Shown here: positions 36,473 to 47,842 of the stretch, one piece after another
Layout: the number at the start of each line of letters is the position of its first letter
Position numbering within the stretch: position 1 is the stretch's first letter
Source: Dromiciops gliroides
Taxonomy: Eukaryota; Chordata; Mammalia; Microbiotheria; Microbiotheriidae
NCBI RefSeq assembly: GCF_019393635.1
Contig: NC_057862.1
Location: 269,962,441-270,026,440, forward strand
DNA: 64,000 nt
Direction: 5' to 3'
The notes under the pieces: generated by a model
Database searches by the model: none
What the model saw: only the letters and a program-made list of their open reading frames with translations
What the model was told of the DNA's origin: nothing
Program-made: the position numbers and the translations under genes

Positions 36473-37240
36473 TGTTGATATTTAGTCATTCAGTCGTATC
36501 TGACTCTTAGTGATCCCATGGATCCCATAGCACATGAGGTTCTTCTATCCTCCACTCTCCTCAAAGTCTGGCCAACTTTGTGTTCATTGTTTCCATGACA
36601 CTATCTATCCATCTCTTCTTCTGCTGTCCCCTTTTCCTTTTGCCTTCAATCTTTCCCAACATCAGGGGCTTTTTCAATAAGTCCCATCTTCTCATTATGT
36701 GACCAAAATATTTAAGCTTCAACTTCAGTATTCAACCTTTCAGTGAATAGCTTGAATTCATTTCTTTAATTATTGACTGATTTGATCTCTTTGCTGTCTG
36801 AGGGATTCTCAAAAGTCTTCTGTAGAAACACAATTTGTAAGCATTGATTCTGTGATAGTCAGCTCTCCTTTATAATCCAGCTCTCACAGCCATACATTAG
36901 TACTGGAAAAACCATAATTTTGACTATACTGACCTTTGTTAGACCCTTTTATCTGCTTTTTAGTATGCTGTCCAGATTTGCCACAGCTTTCCAAGGAGCA
37001 AGCATCTTTTAATTTAATGGCTGCAGTCACCATCTGCAGCGACCTTTGAGCCCAAGAATATAAAATATGACACTGCTTCCATTTCTTCTCTGTCTATTTT
37101 GTCAGGAAGTTGCCAAGATCTTAGGTTTTTTATGTTAAGTTTTAAGCTAACTTTTACACTCTTCCCTTTCACCTTCATCAAAAGGCTTCCTAATTCTTCA
37201 CTTTCTGCCACCAGAGAGGTATCATCTGCATATCTAATAG
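36473..37240 (-). mobile_element. BovB/RTE1-type LINE, 5'-truncated
   Basis: Minus-strand reading starts in the RT catalytic box: YADD at 37232-37221 within an open segment (37211-37014) containing AESEELGSLLMKVKGKS, SLKLNIKNLRSW and YFIFLGSKV. Downstream come the conserved C-terminal regions and the GTATCTGACT...TTAGTCATTCAG tail. 5' truncation just upstream of YADD is the usual outcome of target-primed reverse transcription. It splits an L2/MIR3-like relic; TGCAT occurs at both junctions. Confidence 0.9.
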
Positions 37241-37320
37241 AGGCTTAATAAATGCTTCCTGATTGGCTGATAAAAAACAAAAATACAATAACCCTGAAAT
37301 CTCACAGAATATGAAAGGTA

Positions 37321-37812
37321 AGGGGGGAGTGGGTTATAAAGGGTTTCAAACAACAAACAGATGATTTTGTATTTGATCCTGGAGGTGATAGGGAGCCACT
37401 GGAGTTTATTGAGAAGGATGATTACATGGTCAGAATTGTACTTTAGGAAAATAACTTTGGTGACTTAAGGGAGGATGAATCAGGGTGGGGAGAGGCTTGA
37501 GGCAGGCTATTATAATAGTCTAAATGTGGGGAAGTGTGGACCTATACCAAAATAGTGGCAGTGTCAGAGAGGAGGCGGAGGCATTTTTGAGAGACATTAT
37601 AAAGATGAAACTGACAGTCCTTGGCAACTGATTGGATATGGGAAGTTCTCACTCCCCATAATGAAATAATGAGACATGCAGGATGACACAAAAGACGTGA
37701 GCCTGGGAAGACAATTGTGTCCCTGACAGTAATAGGGAAGAATGGAAGTGGGGAGGGTTTTCAGGGGAAAGATGAACTCAGTTCTGGAAATGTCGAGTTT
37801 AAAATGTCTGTA
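37321..37812 (+). mobile_element. Ancient interspersed repeat, family unassigned
   Basis: gggagccactggagtttattgag, acatggtcagaattgtactttagg, aataactttggtgactt, gaggcaggctattataatag and gaactcagttctggaaatgtcgag form an ordered series that recurs at 56280-57110 and, for its distal part, at 42050-42560. An old mammal-wide element, but I cannot name it securely. Confidence 0.6.
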
Positions 37813-37987
37813 GCATAAGTGTGAAACCCAAAAAGAAATGGATCCCTGTATGCCCATATTGATTTAGGAAACCACAAATTAACATTATCTATGGTATATT
37901 TTTATTTATTTTGCTAAACATTTCCCATGTACATTTTAATCTGGTTCAGGCCACACTTGGGAGTTTTGTGGGATATGAGTTTAAAAC
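37813..37987 (+). mobile_element. hAT-like nonautonomous DNA transposon fossil
   Basis: Left end cataagtgtgaaaccc and right end atgagtttaaaacc are degenerate inverted repeats; the interior (aaagaaatggatccctg, aaaccacaaattaacattat, acattttaatctggttcagg) is a pattern I associate with marsupial MITE-like elements. It lies inside the ancient repeat. Confidence 0.6.
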
Positions 37988-38057
37988 CAAAGGAACTGGG
38001 ACTACAACCTAAAATAACCTACCCAGCAAAACTGAGTATAATCTTTCCCGGGGGAAA
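37988..38057 (+). repeat. 70-bp L1 ORF1 patch
   Basis: Matches the reverse complement of 40384-40453 with one mismatch. It encodes part of the ORF1 C-terminal domain (LGLQPKITYPAKLSIIFPGG) but nothing else of L1 is present on either side: a hAT fossil is on the left and the ancient repeat resumes on the right. Confidence 0.85.
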
Positions 38058-38160
38058 CCAATTTGAGATGTCTAATGGACAGCTGGATGTGCAAGACTAT
38101 AGGTCAGCAGAGAATTTAGAGCAAAAGAGTTAGTTTCAAGAGATGTCAGCACACAGATGA
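38058..38160 (+). mobile_element. Ancient repeat, continuation
   Basis: gagatgtctaatggacagctgg and gcaagactataggtcagcagag continue the family of 37321-37812. Confidence 0.55.
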
Positions 38161-38579
38161 TTGTGGTTTTAAAAAATTATTTGGGGGTAGACTGGGTTTC
38201 CTAAATAATTTACTACTTATAAATTAATAGCTATTTATATAATAATAAGTATTTCACTCATTTTGGCAGTAAGCATTTATTATTAATATTAAATATTAGT
38301 AAAATATTGACCACTTGACATGTAACACAAGCAGGAGGAAAGCCCCAGCATCATATTGTCTCTCAGAGAGAATACATGGCCTCAAGTAGGGTTCAGAAGC
38401 CCTATATTACTTACTCTGTCCTAAGAGGAGAGCAAGCACCAAGAGATAGCCAAGAGCTTGATCCAAGATAGCGCCAACATCAAGCCTTGCATGGTCGAGG
38501 CTTTTATCCTCTTTTGATAGAGGTGGGTCAGTATACACTGATCAAAGCTATTGACTAACATAATTCATTTAAAATTTTT

Positions 38580-39130
38580 TTCTTTTTCTTTTTTTCCAGT
38601 TTTTTAGAAAACAAATTCCAGTTACATGAAGAGATAGTTTTCAACATTTGTTTTTATAAGATTTTAAATTTCAAATTTTTCTCCCTCCCTCCCTTTCCTC
38701 CCCTCCTTCCCCGCTCCCCAAGACAGCAAGCAATCTGATATAGGTTATATATGTACAGTTACACTAAACATATCTCTACATTAGCCATGCTGTGAAAGAA
38801 GAATCAGAGCAAAAGGGAAAAACCTCAAAAAAGGAAAACAAAACAAAACAAAAAAAGTAGAAATAGTATGGTTCAATCTGCATCTAGATTCCACAGGGTT
38901 TTTGGGTTTCTTTTGTTTTTTGATTTGGAGAGCATTTTCCATCATGAGTCCTTTGAAAGTATCTTGGACCAATGTATTGCTGAGAAGAGTTAAGTCTATC
39001 ACAGTTGATCAATACACAATGTTGTTGATAATGGGTACAATGTTCTTCTGGTTCTAATCATCTCACTCAGCATCAGTTCATGTGAGTCCTTCCAGATTTC
39101 TCTGAAATCCACTTGCTCATCATTTCTTCA
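38580..39130 (-). mobile_element. L1 3' end, antisense
   Basis: Minus strand: gaaatgatgagcaagtgg (ORF2 C-terminal region), gaaccagaagaacattgt, 3' UTR with a G-rich tract (antisense C tract 38682-38719), then an A-rich tail (T-rich at 38572-38600). It directly abuts the other L1 tail at 39131, so it is either a separate 5'-truncated insertion or a rearranged part of the element upstream. Confidence 0.88.
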
Positions 39131-39275
39131 CATTGATTTTAACTATGTGTTCTAAATTTTCTTCCTCCCTCCTTTCTCAACCCTCCCTATGGAATCAAAC
39201 AATTCAATATAAGTCATACATGTGCAGTTATGCAAAGCATCTTAACATTAGTCAAGATATAAAAGAAAATAGACA

Positions 39276-39420
39276 GGGGCAGCTAGGTGGCACAGTGAAT
39301 AGAGCACTGGCCCTGGAGTCAGGAGGACCTGAGTTCAAATCTGGCTTTAGACACTTAATACTTACTAGCTGTGTGACCCTGGGCAAGTCACTTAACTCCA
39401 ATTGCTTTGCCAAAAAAAAA
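39276..39420 (+). mobile_element. Marsupial tRNA-type SINE in L1 3' UTR
   Basis: Start GGGGCAGCTAGGTGGCACAG; A tail. Direct repeats AAAATAGA at 39266-39273 and 39417-39424. Confidence 0.92.
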
Positions 39421-39975
39421 TAGAATAACTTTAGAAAGACGAACTAACAAATAAAATTATACTTCAATCTGTATTCAAATACCATCAATTCTTCCTCTAT
39501 TGATGGTTTGCATTTTTCATACGGCCTTCTGATATCATCCTGCTCGTCATTTCTTTCACAGTTACTATTGCTAACTGTATTACCCTCCATCCTATTCCCT
39601 CCCCTTGATATTTTCTCCATTTTCTATCTTCTTTCACCCTATCCCTCCTCAAAAGTGTTTTGCTTTTTACTGCCCCCTGCCCCAATCTGCTCTTACTTCC
39701 TTCATTCCCCCCACCCTTTTCCCCTTTCTCTCCCACTTTCCCTCAGGGCAAAATATATTACTATACCCACTTTAGTGTGTATGTTATTCCCTCTTTGAAG
39801 CCATTCTGATGAAAGTAAAGCTCACTCACTCCCCCACTCCTTCCATTTTTCCCCTCCACTCCATAAGCTTTTTATTGTTTCTTTTATGAGCTTTTTATAC
39901 CCTTCCACCTCTCCCTTTCCTTTTCTTCCAGTGCATTTCTCTTACCCCTTAACTGTATTTTAAAGATGTCATCAT

Positions 39976-40062
39976 GGGTCTGTTAGGTGATACAGTGGAC
40001 AAAGCACCAGCCCTGGATCCAGGAGGCCCTGAGACCAAATCCAGCCCCAAACACAAGCCACC
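39976..40062 (+). mobile_element. Degenerate SINE fragment
   Basis: gtctgttaggtgatacagtgg, aaagcaccagccctggat and accaaatccagcc are recognisable as the SINE promoter half; the core half is replaced by unrelated sequence. Confidence 0.7.
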
Positions 40063-40280
40063 CCATCCTGCATGAACAACAAAAAACATGGAAAAATACT
40101 TTATAGATATCATCCCTTCATATTCAATTCACATCTGTACTCTCTGTCTATGTATATTCCTTTCAGCTGCCTTAATACTGAGAGAGTTCTTATGAGTTGG
40201 AAGTATTATCTTCTCAAGTAAGAATGTAAACAGTTTAACCTTTTAATGTCCTCCATGATTTATTTTTCCTGTTTACCTTT

Positions 40281-41263
40281 TTATGCTTCTCTAGGGTCTT
40301 GTATTTGAAAGTCAAATTTTCTATTCAGTTCAGGTCTTTTCCTCACAAATGCCTGAAAGTCTACTTTTTCATTGAAGTCCCATTTTCCCCCCGGAAAGAT
40401 TATACTCAGTTTTGCTGGGTAGGTTATTTTAGGTTGTAGTCCCAGTTCCTTTGCCCTCCAGAATATCATATTCCATGCCCTCCAGTCCTTTAATGTAGAA
40501 GCTGCTAAATCCTGTGTTATCCTGATTGTGGCTCTACAGTATTTGAATTCCTTTTTTCTAGCTGCTTGTAATATTTTCTCCTTGACCTGCGATTTCTGGA
40601 TATAATATTCCTGGAAGTTTTCCTTTTGGGATCTCTTTCTGGAGGTGATCTGTGGATTCTTTCAATTTTTATTTTGCAATCTGCATCTAGAATATCAGGG
40701 CAATTTTCCCTCACAATTTCTTGGAAGATGATGTCTAGGCTCTTATTTTGGTTATGGTTTTCAGGTAAACCAATGATTTTCAAATTATGTCTCCTGGATC
40801 TATTTTCCTGGTCAGCTGTTTTTCCAAGGAGATATTTCAGATTGCCCTCTATTTTTTCATTCAATTGTATTTGTTTTATTGTGTCTTGGTTTCTCATAAA
40901 GTCATCAGCTTCCATTTGTTTAATCCTAGTTCTTAGGCAATTACTTTCTTCAATGAGTTTTTCTATCTCCTTTCCCATTTGACTTTTCAAGCTGTTGACT
41001 TTTTTCTCAAGATTCTCCTGCATTGCTCTCATTTTTCTTTCCATTCTTTCCTCCCTTTCTCTAAATCTTCCTTCTATCTCTCCTACTTTCACTTTAAAGT
41101 CCCTTTTGAGAGCTTCCAAGGCCTGAGACCAATTTATATTTTTCTTGGAAGCTTTAGATGTTGGAGCCTTGACTTTGTTATTATCTTCTTCTGAGGGTAT
41201 ATTCTGGTCTACCCCTCCCCCAAAGAAACTGTCTATTGTCCACTGTTTTCTTTGCCAACTCAT
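40281..41263 (-). pseudogene. L1 ORF1 (nucleic acid chaperone), one frameshift
   Basis: ORF1p trimerises on L1 RNA and acts as a nucleic-acid chaperone. ATG at 41263; the first frame runs 248 codons to 40517. Residues about 55-150 are an E/K/R-rich heptad-like coiled coil (FREREERMERKMRAMQENL), followed by the RRM (NRSRRHNLKIIGLPE, then DCKIKIERIHR). Near 40590 the frame shifts; the C-terminal domain continues in the neighbouring frame to 40281 with ITYPAKLSIIF and FVRKRPELNRKFDF, the counterpart of the human ORF1p YPAKLSF...RPAL region. Total length about 325 residues, similar to placental ORF1p (about 338). A single indel is the only obvious lesion, so the copy is young relative to the others. 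Confidence 0.9.
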
Positions 41264-41722
41264 CTCAAGCAGGAAGTAGATGTCTGATTGAAATCTGATT
41301 CTCTATTGTCAGAAGCTTGGCATGTTGTACCCCTCCCCAACTGGGCTGCCACCACTTGATTTGGCCCACTGGTTCAGAACCAAGTTGCTTTACCCCAAAT
41401 CCAGGAGAGACTACAGCCACTTAACCCCAGCCAACTGCTGAACCCCATCACCAGTCCACAAGCCGAGCCTCAGAAGAGGCTGCTGGCACTGAAGACTCAG
41501 AAGGGTCTGTTCCTGGGTGGGTCCAGGTCATGGGCTGAAGTCCTCTTTCTGCCTGATCAACAGGTGATTTCAATTGCCTTTTCTGACTGGAAAATAGTCC
41601 CACTCTGTTCTTATGTGAGTTAGGCTGCTTTTTTTTATGACATTATTTGGGAGTGAGTGGATGGATTTGTCAGGAGGTAGGGGGAGTCACAGCCTCTCCT
41701 CTGCCATCTTTGCTCCACCCCC

Positions 41723-42045
41723 TTCTATTTATCACTAGCATCATTCAGTTCCATTGGTTGACATGACTTGAGGTTGGTCTATATTAAAATGAGCTCTATG
41801 AGATGACATGATGATGTAATGACCTAATGGAAGGGACCCTTGGGCAAAGGGTGAAGTACAGTCTTTAAATGTGGTATAATCCCATTAGCTCAATTTAGCT
41901 ACACACAAAAATTAATCTCCATTCCTTGAGCTCACCCTGAACAGGATTAAAACTTCCTCCTAAGAATTTAACCCTCTGAAGATGGGGGGGTGGAAAAAAT
42001 TGAAATTGGGTCTCTGGGTCCCCCAGAATTTGTTATTAATAATTA
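41723..42045. other. Unassigned sequence
   Basis: Target DNA upstream of the L1 5' end. No family or gene recognised. Confidence 0.4.
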
Positions 42046-42049
42046 TTTT

Positions 42050-42560
42050 TTCACATGATAATTGAATACATGGAAGCTGATGAGATCACTAAGTGAAATA
42101 GTATAGAAAGAGGAGGGAAGAGGTACCAGGAAAAAAGTTTTATTTGATTCCCATGGTTAATTCCTCTGCCCTATATGAAGATCCAGTAAAGGAGGCTGAG
42201 AAAGATTGTTGGTCAGATTGGTAGGAGTAGTACCAGGAAAGAATAGGGTGCTGAAAACCTATAGCGAAGAGAGTATCAAGGAGAAATGAGTAATTGACAA
42301 TGTTAAATGCTGCAAGAGATCATGAACTATGAGGACTGGGAAAAAAGGCCATGACATTTTTCAATTAAGAGATTAATGGTAACTTTGGAGAGCAGTTTTG
42401 GTTAAATGAAGAGATTGGAAATCAGATTGTAGAAAATTAAGAAGAGAATGAAGGGAGATTAAGTGGAGATACCTATTGGTATCTCTTGAGAAGAGTCACA
42501 AAAGGCAGGAAAAATACATAGTAATAGTAGGGATGGAAGGATCAACTGGGAGTTTTTTTG
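42050..42560 (+). mobile_element. Ancient interspersed repeat, distal part
   Basis: gaagagagtatcaaggagaa, acaatgttaaatgctgcaag, gaggactgggaaaaaaggcc, ttaagagattaatggtaactt and ggagagcagttttggtt are the downstream continuation of the family at 37321 and 56280. Confidence 0.55.
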
Positions 42561-42564
42561 ACAT

Positions 42565-43380
42565 TGAAGATAAGTGAAAGAATGTAGATATAAAAGATTG
42601 CAGTCTATTGGAGAAACTGGGATAGAATGGGATCACTTTGTATAGGTTGAAAGGTTTGCCTTGGCAAGAAGAACCATTTTTGCGTGTGAGACTGGTGTAA
42701 AGAAGAAGATAGTGGCAATGTTCATATAGCATAGTTTTTAGACACATCCAAGGTGAGAGCCTGGTTGCATACTTCCCATAGCTGGTGGGTCTAAAGATTA
42801 CACTCTCAAACACATAATTATGGAAATTCAGACAGTTTTATAATATTCCTACAGGTTCACATTTACCATAAGGACCTGTTCCTATCCTGTCATCCTCAAC
42901 AAGAAAAAAAAATGAGAGGAAAAGGTAAAATTAATAAAAGTTAAACAAAGGAAGAAAAAGAAAAGAAACAAGAAAGCAGGAAGAGGAAGCCCAGCTTCCA
43001 ACCTTACAGGGGATAGCATACACATTATTTGCATACCAGACTCTGGCAAAGGCAAAAGTAGCTTCTGGATCAATGAGATAGTTTCCTAGTGGGAAAAGAC
43101 TATCTGTCTTGACTGAGTATGGTTTAGTGCAGAGGGAGAAGTAAATTTGAGGTAGCAAAATATCAGAAGAAGGGCATAACCATCGACAGTCGTGGAAACC
43201 AGGAAACAGGGAAGAGGCTCTTCAGTGGAGTGGAAAGCAACCAGGTTCTCCCAGCATCATCTTTTACATCAAGGTGATGGAATTGTAGTGGCCCAGTGGG
43301 AGGAAGGGATTGATCAGTAATGGTTTTTCCCTACTTGGCTACAAAGCACAATGACTAAGAGGGAACAGGGGAAGCTAAAA
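42565..43380. other. Unassigned sequence
   Basis: Possible further continuation of the ancient repeat, otherwise no feature. Minus-strand frames here (42496-42813, 42882-43158) show no domain. Confidence 0.35.
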
Positions 43381-43382
43381 AG

Positions 43383-43616
43383 TATATATTGAGCGCCAAC
43401 TATGTGTCAGACATTATGCTAAGTGCTTTACAAATTTTGTCTATTTGATGCTCACTACAACCCTATATTTTACTATTGTGGAAACAGAGGGAGACAGAAA
43501 GTTAAGTATCTTGCTCAGGGTCATGCAGCTAGGAAATGTCTGAAGATGGATTTTTAACTCAGATCTTCCTAAATTCAGGCTCAACACTATCCACTGTGCT
43601 ATTTAGCTTTCTATTA
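43383..43616 (-). mobile_element. MIR-family SINE
   Basis: Antisense MIR: attgagcgccaactatgtg, ctaagtgctttacaaat, ctcactacaaccctata, gtatcttgctcagggtca. Confidence 0.9.
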
Positions 43617-43627
43617 ATAAGCTATTG

Positions 43628-43791
43628 GGGGCAGCTAAGGTGGCTCAGTGGATAGAACATGGGCCCTGGAGTCAGGAGTACCTGAGTTCAAATCCGGCCT
43701 CAGACACTTAACACTTAACTAGCTGTGTGACCCTGTCACTTAACCCCACTTGCCTCACTAAAAAAATAAATAAATAAATAAAATAAAAATA
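43628..43791 (+). mobile_element. Marsupial tRNA-type SINE
   Basis: Full 5' end; lacks the GGGCAAG block after GTGTGACCCT (a small internal deletion); tail (AAAT)n. Direct repeats AATAAGCTATTG at 43616-43627 and 43792-43803. Confidence 0.93.
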
Positions 43792-44179
43792 AATAAGCTA
43801 TTGATTGGAGTACGATATTGCTGAGGATGTGACCATAGGTCTCAGAGGCTAAACTCTGAGGAATAGGAAAAAGGGAAAGGGAACGTGAGGAGAGCACAGA
43901 TCCTTTGTCTGCACAGCAACACAATATTACAAACTTGAAGCCTCATCCTGGGGTCAATTTTTTTTTTTGGCTACAATTTTACTTTTTGTATTGAGAAATA
44001 GCATTCCAATCCTTGTTTACAAGGCTGCCTGCATTTATTGCTTAAGCATTTATTCTACAGTGGAAGGAGTTTCTTTGGTCTCAATGGTCCAAGACAATCC
44101 CAAAGAACTAATGAAGCCTACTCTCCACCTCCAAAGAAAGAACTCATATTGATTGAACACAGACTGAGGCATGCTATTT

Positions 44180-45870
44180 TTCACTTTTTTCTTTTATTTG
44201 AGTCTTATACAAAATACTAATATTGTATACATAATTGCAAAATTTTTCTTCTCTTCAAAATTTTTATCATGATATTTGATTAGTTCATGTTTTCTTCTAC
44301 AGCTTGATTTTTAAAAAGTAGCCCAGTATTGGCTACTTTTGAGCAAGATTATTTTAGATCAATTTTCTTTTAATTCTAGTTTTGTACTTAATTTTTTCTA
44401 TTTTAGCATGCAATTTTATTTCTAGTAATTTTATTTTATTTTCCTTTCCTTCAACTAAAATTATTCAGATTTGTTGTTTAGTCATTTTAAAAAATATTCT
44501 CTTTTGGCATGCTTTCTTTGGAATTGTTTTCAAATTTTCTGGGTTAACTGCAATGAACTGAATCATATGCATTACTGAATCACTTATGAATGTTAATTCT
44601 TGTTATTTGATGATGCCAATGAGAATGCCAACTGTTTTATAACTATCATTTTAATCTGTTTGTTTTAATGTTTGTCTTGTTGCTAATTTGCATTTTAGGT
44701 CATTTTCCTTGGCAGAGAAAAGAGGTTCTACCGTCTGTTGCCAGTTATCATTGTCATATTACTATCAAAATAAGTACTGGTCCTCTTTCCTTTGTGTTCA
44801 GCTTTTCCCCATTTAAAAAAAAATGCATTTCTTATCTTCCTTTACCAACCTCAGCTCTTTCTCTTTTAGCATTCCTGAAACAATTATTTATGACTATGCC
44901 AATTACCTGTCCTTGTTTCTACATTTTATATGTGATGTATTTTTTATTTCATTTTTGTTTATAGCTTTTTTTTTTATTGAATATGTCCCTTTCTATTCCC
45001 CTCCCTGTGAGTCATCTTAAGATCAGCAACTTACCAATATGTAGATCATTTCTGATAGTATATGAAATATTCCACGTCTATAGTCCCCACTTCTGCAACA
45101 CAGGGAGGGAAGTAGATTTTCTCAACTCTTCTGTAAGGACCAAGCTTGGCCATTAGAATTATAATGTTCAGTGCTGGTTTTTTTGTTTGGTTTTTTCTTC
45201 TATTTTCATCATTTTGGACACTCCCTGTGGCTTCTCTGGCTTTGCTTAATTCATTCACTTCCCATTAGTTCAGGTAAATCTTCCTAGGTTTCTATGAAGT
45301 TGTCATATTCATATTAATTATAGAATTTCATTACCTTCATGTAGCACAATCCAACCCTTCTCCAATTGACACATACCTTTGTTTCTAGTTCTTTACTACC
45401 ACAAAATTGCTCTAAATATTCTGATGTATGTGGGACATTGGGGATATACCTAGCAGCAGAATGTTTGGGAATGGTCACTTCTTTATCACTAATTACAAAA
45501 TTCCAAATTGCTTTTTAGAATCATTAGTCCAATTTATGCCTCTTCTACCACTTAGTGTAACAGTACTCCCAAGGCTCCTTCAACATTAACTTTTCCATAT
45601 TTTGTCATCTTTTGAAATTTGCTAGTTGAGGTGAAAGCTCAGTTGTTTTTATTTGTATTTCATTTATTATTCATAACTGAGGGTCAATTTTTCTTGATGT
45701 TAATAGTTTAAGATACCTTAGATAATTATTTGTTTCTATCTGCTCATATATTTGAGTTATTTCCTTATATATCTTGTAATATCAGACTCCATAGAGATCA
45801 TTGATTATTTGGTATTTGGTATTGATATATTCTCCCAATTTCCCTTTTACCTTGATTGTTTAAGCAAAAG
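44180..45870 (-). mobile_element. Old L1 3' region, antisense
   Basis: From about 44960 to 45600 the minus strand reads as an old L1 end: acatgaaggtaatgaaattc, acttcatagaaacctagg, aactaatgggaagtgaatga, gccagagaagccacaggg. 44180-44950 is T-rich and probably the same element or a related one, but identification there is weak. Confidence 0.65.
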
Positions 45871-45978
45871 CTGTATGTATCTTCTTCTTCTTCTTCTTTT
45901 AGTGAGGCAAAAAAAAATAATGATTCTTCTGGCATCCCAGGTAATCATAAGATTGAAAACAAATATATAATAGCTCCT

Positions 45979-46129
45979 TATTTTAATTTATTTTGCATGG
46001 CAATGAGGCATAAATGACTTGCCCAGGGTCACACAGCTACTAAATGTCAAGTGTCTGAGGCCAGATTTGAACTCAGGTCCTCCTGAATCCAGGGTCAGTG
46101 CTCTATCCACTGTGCCACCTAGCAGCCCC
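45979..46129 (-). mobile_element. Marsupial tRNA-type SINE
   Basis: Antisense copy ending CCACCTAGCAGCCCCC. A separate 'tttagtgaggca' scrap at about 45897-45909, after a (CTT)n run, looks like the tail end of another truncated SINE. Confidence 0.85.
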
Positions 46130-46134
46130 CATGT

Positions 46135-47320
46135 GTATCTTTTAAAAATCTAAGTTGGTTGGTGAGTATCCAGTGTATACAGACTGGCCTCTTCAGAATG
46201 TCATCAGAATTTCATTCTCAAGAGATGACTATGTCAGTACAATTTTAGTCCATAGCATCTCATGTATCCTTCCACTGAACCCTTTGAAATATGCTTTCTT
46301 TCAGATACAATACAGAACTTCTCTTTGGTTCTACCTTTTGAAAGATGAAAAGACTAATTAAGGAAGATCAAGAAATTACAAGCTCTGGCATATCTGGATA
46401 ATTGAAATATCACATCACTATAATATCATCATGCCTTTGTGCTAGCAATGATTCCTAAACTCATTGATTTCATTTATTACTAAGAAGTCTATAGTATACT
46501 CAGTTTTGATTTGAAGAAAGGGCAATAGATTTTCTTAGAAGTATAATTTACAAAATATCTTGAAAAGTAAATTTTATTTGGGTTTATTATTTAATTTGGA
46601 GTTACCACTTGTGTATTGAGGATGGCTTGAAGTGCAAATGTTTTATTAAAAACAACTTATTTGATATGCATTCTTTTGAAATTGATTACTCGGTGTAATC
46701 TCATTTTAGAGCCTTTCGCTAAAATTTGACAAGTTTTAAAAGATTTCATTTTTGCTATTTTAGTCCTTAACAATAATAAGAGTAAGACAGTTACATATGT
46801 TAAAAATTGGGCTCAGGATTTTCTATTTTTTCTGTTGTTATTTGAATTTGCTAACCTAAAAATGTAAATTCTCTGGTCTAGTGATGATCTAACTTATTAG
46901 AGTTAGAAGGTTTGACCTAGTTCTCACTATCTGACCTGGTTATTGTCATAGCAAACTTGGATTGTATTAAGGTATATTTTGCAAGAAATTTTAACAGAAA
47001 AAGGAATCTCTCCAAATGACCTGAAGCAGAGAAACAAATTCACTAGAAGCTGCTCTGAAGCCCTACTCATTCCAACATGCCTAAGAGGAGAAAATCCCCA
47101 AAGGAGCTGTTGGTTTCTGGGGTGTCTCCAGCAGATGTATCAGGAGGTATTTAGGAAATCAGCCAGCTGTATGAAATGAGACATCTGAACCCAAGACTGA
47201 TTTAATGGACATGGGCAGTTGGTTACTACATTTAATTACTGGAAGACTTACACCAATGGATTTTTCTTATCCTCATGCCTTGAAATGGGATGTCCCCCTC
47301 TGATTTTATGTCACCTTGTA
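46135..47320. other. Unassigned AT-rich sequence
   Basis: No repeat family, exon pair or RNA gene that I can support. Confidence 0.4.
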
Positions 47321-47326
47321 TGCAGT

Positions 47327-47511
47327 CAGAGTTTCTTAAACTTTTTCCACTCAAGACCCTTTTTTGCCTGAGAAATTTTAACGCAACCCCAGGCATATAG
47401 TTATATAAAATAGATATGCATAACCTTTTACTGTTGCCAAATATTTCGCGATCCCTGAATTCATTTAGATGACCCCATATCGGGTTGCAACCCATAGTTT
47501 AAGAAGCTTTG
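47327..47511. mobile_element. Nonautonomous hAT-type MITE
   Basis: A 185-bp unit with 16-bp imperfect inverted ends CAGAGTTTCTTAAACT and AGTTTAAGAAGCTTTG; internal gcaaccccaggcatata and tttcgcgatccctgaa. No clean 8-bp target duplication survives. Confidence 0.75.
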
Positions 47512-47519
47512 ATCTAGAT

Positions 47520-47778
47520 TATGATGATCTATAAGACAATTCTCTTTTTTTGGGATTGAAGCGAGGAATGTGGGAAATGATTTAGACTCCTATTTTATTT
47601 AGACCCCTGGTTTATTTCCAATTAGTATTATTCTGGTCAGTTTCATTACATAGGAGCAGTGATTATTACTATAGTATTTGTGTACTGATATAGTTAGTCA
47701 AAGTGAATAGTTAGTCAAAGTGAATCCACTTGCTTAACCAATACCTGAGGAGTAAACGACTAAGCCCAATGTGGCAGG

Positions 47779-47842
<64 letters not shown>

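Larger units (their letters stand above)
39131..41722 (-). mobile_element. L1 with 5' UTR and ORF1 but no ORF2 (HAL1-like)
   Basis: Order on the minus strand: L1-type 5' end GGTGGAGCAAAGATGGCAG (about 41722, containing AAGATGG, a YY1-type site as in human L1), about 460 nt of 5' UTR, ORF1 (41263-40281), inter-ORF spacer (40280-39585), the first few codons of ORF2 (LAIVTV, near 39570-39550), then an immediate jump near 39546 to ORF2 C-terminal/3' UTR sequence (gaaatgacgagcaggatgat). About 4 kb of ORF2 is absent, with no other element at the junction. A SINE (39276) and a SINE fragment (39976) lie inside. Confidence 0.85.

Noticed and set aside
39497..39798. Frames across the L1 spacer on both strands
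   Set aside because: Pyrimidine-rich L1 inter-ORF spacer; only the first few ORF2 codons are meaningful.
40626..41194. Plus-strand frames of 118 and 71 codons
   Set aside because: Antisense shadows of L1 ORF1 coiled-coil sequence.
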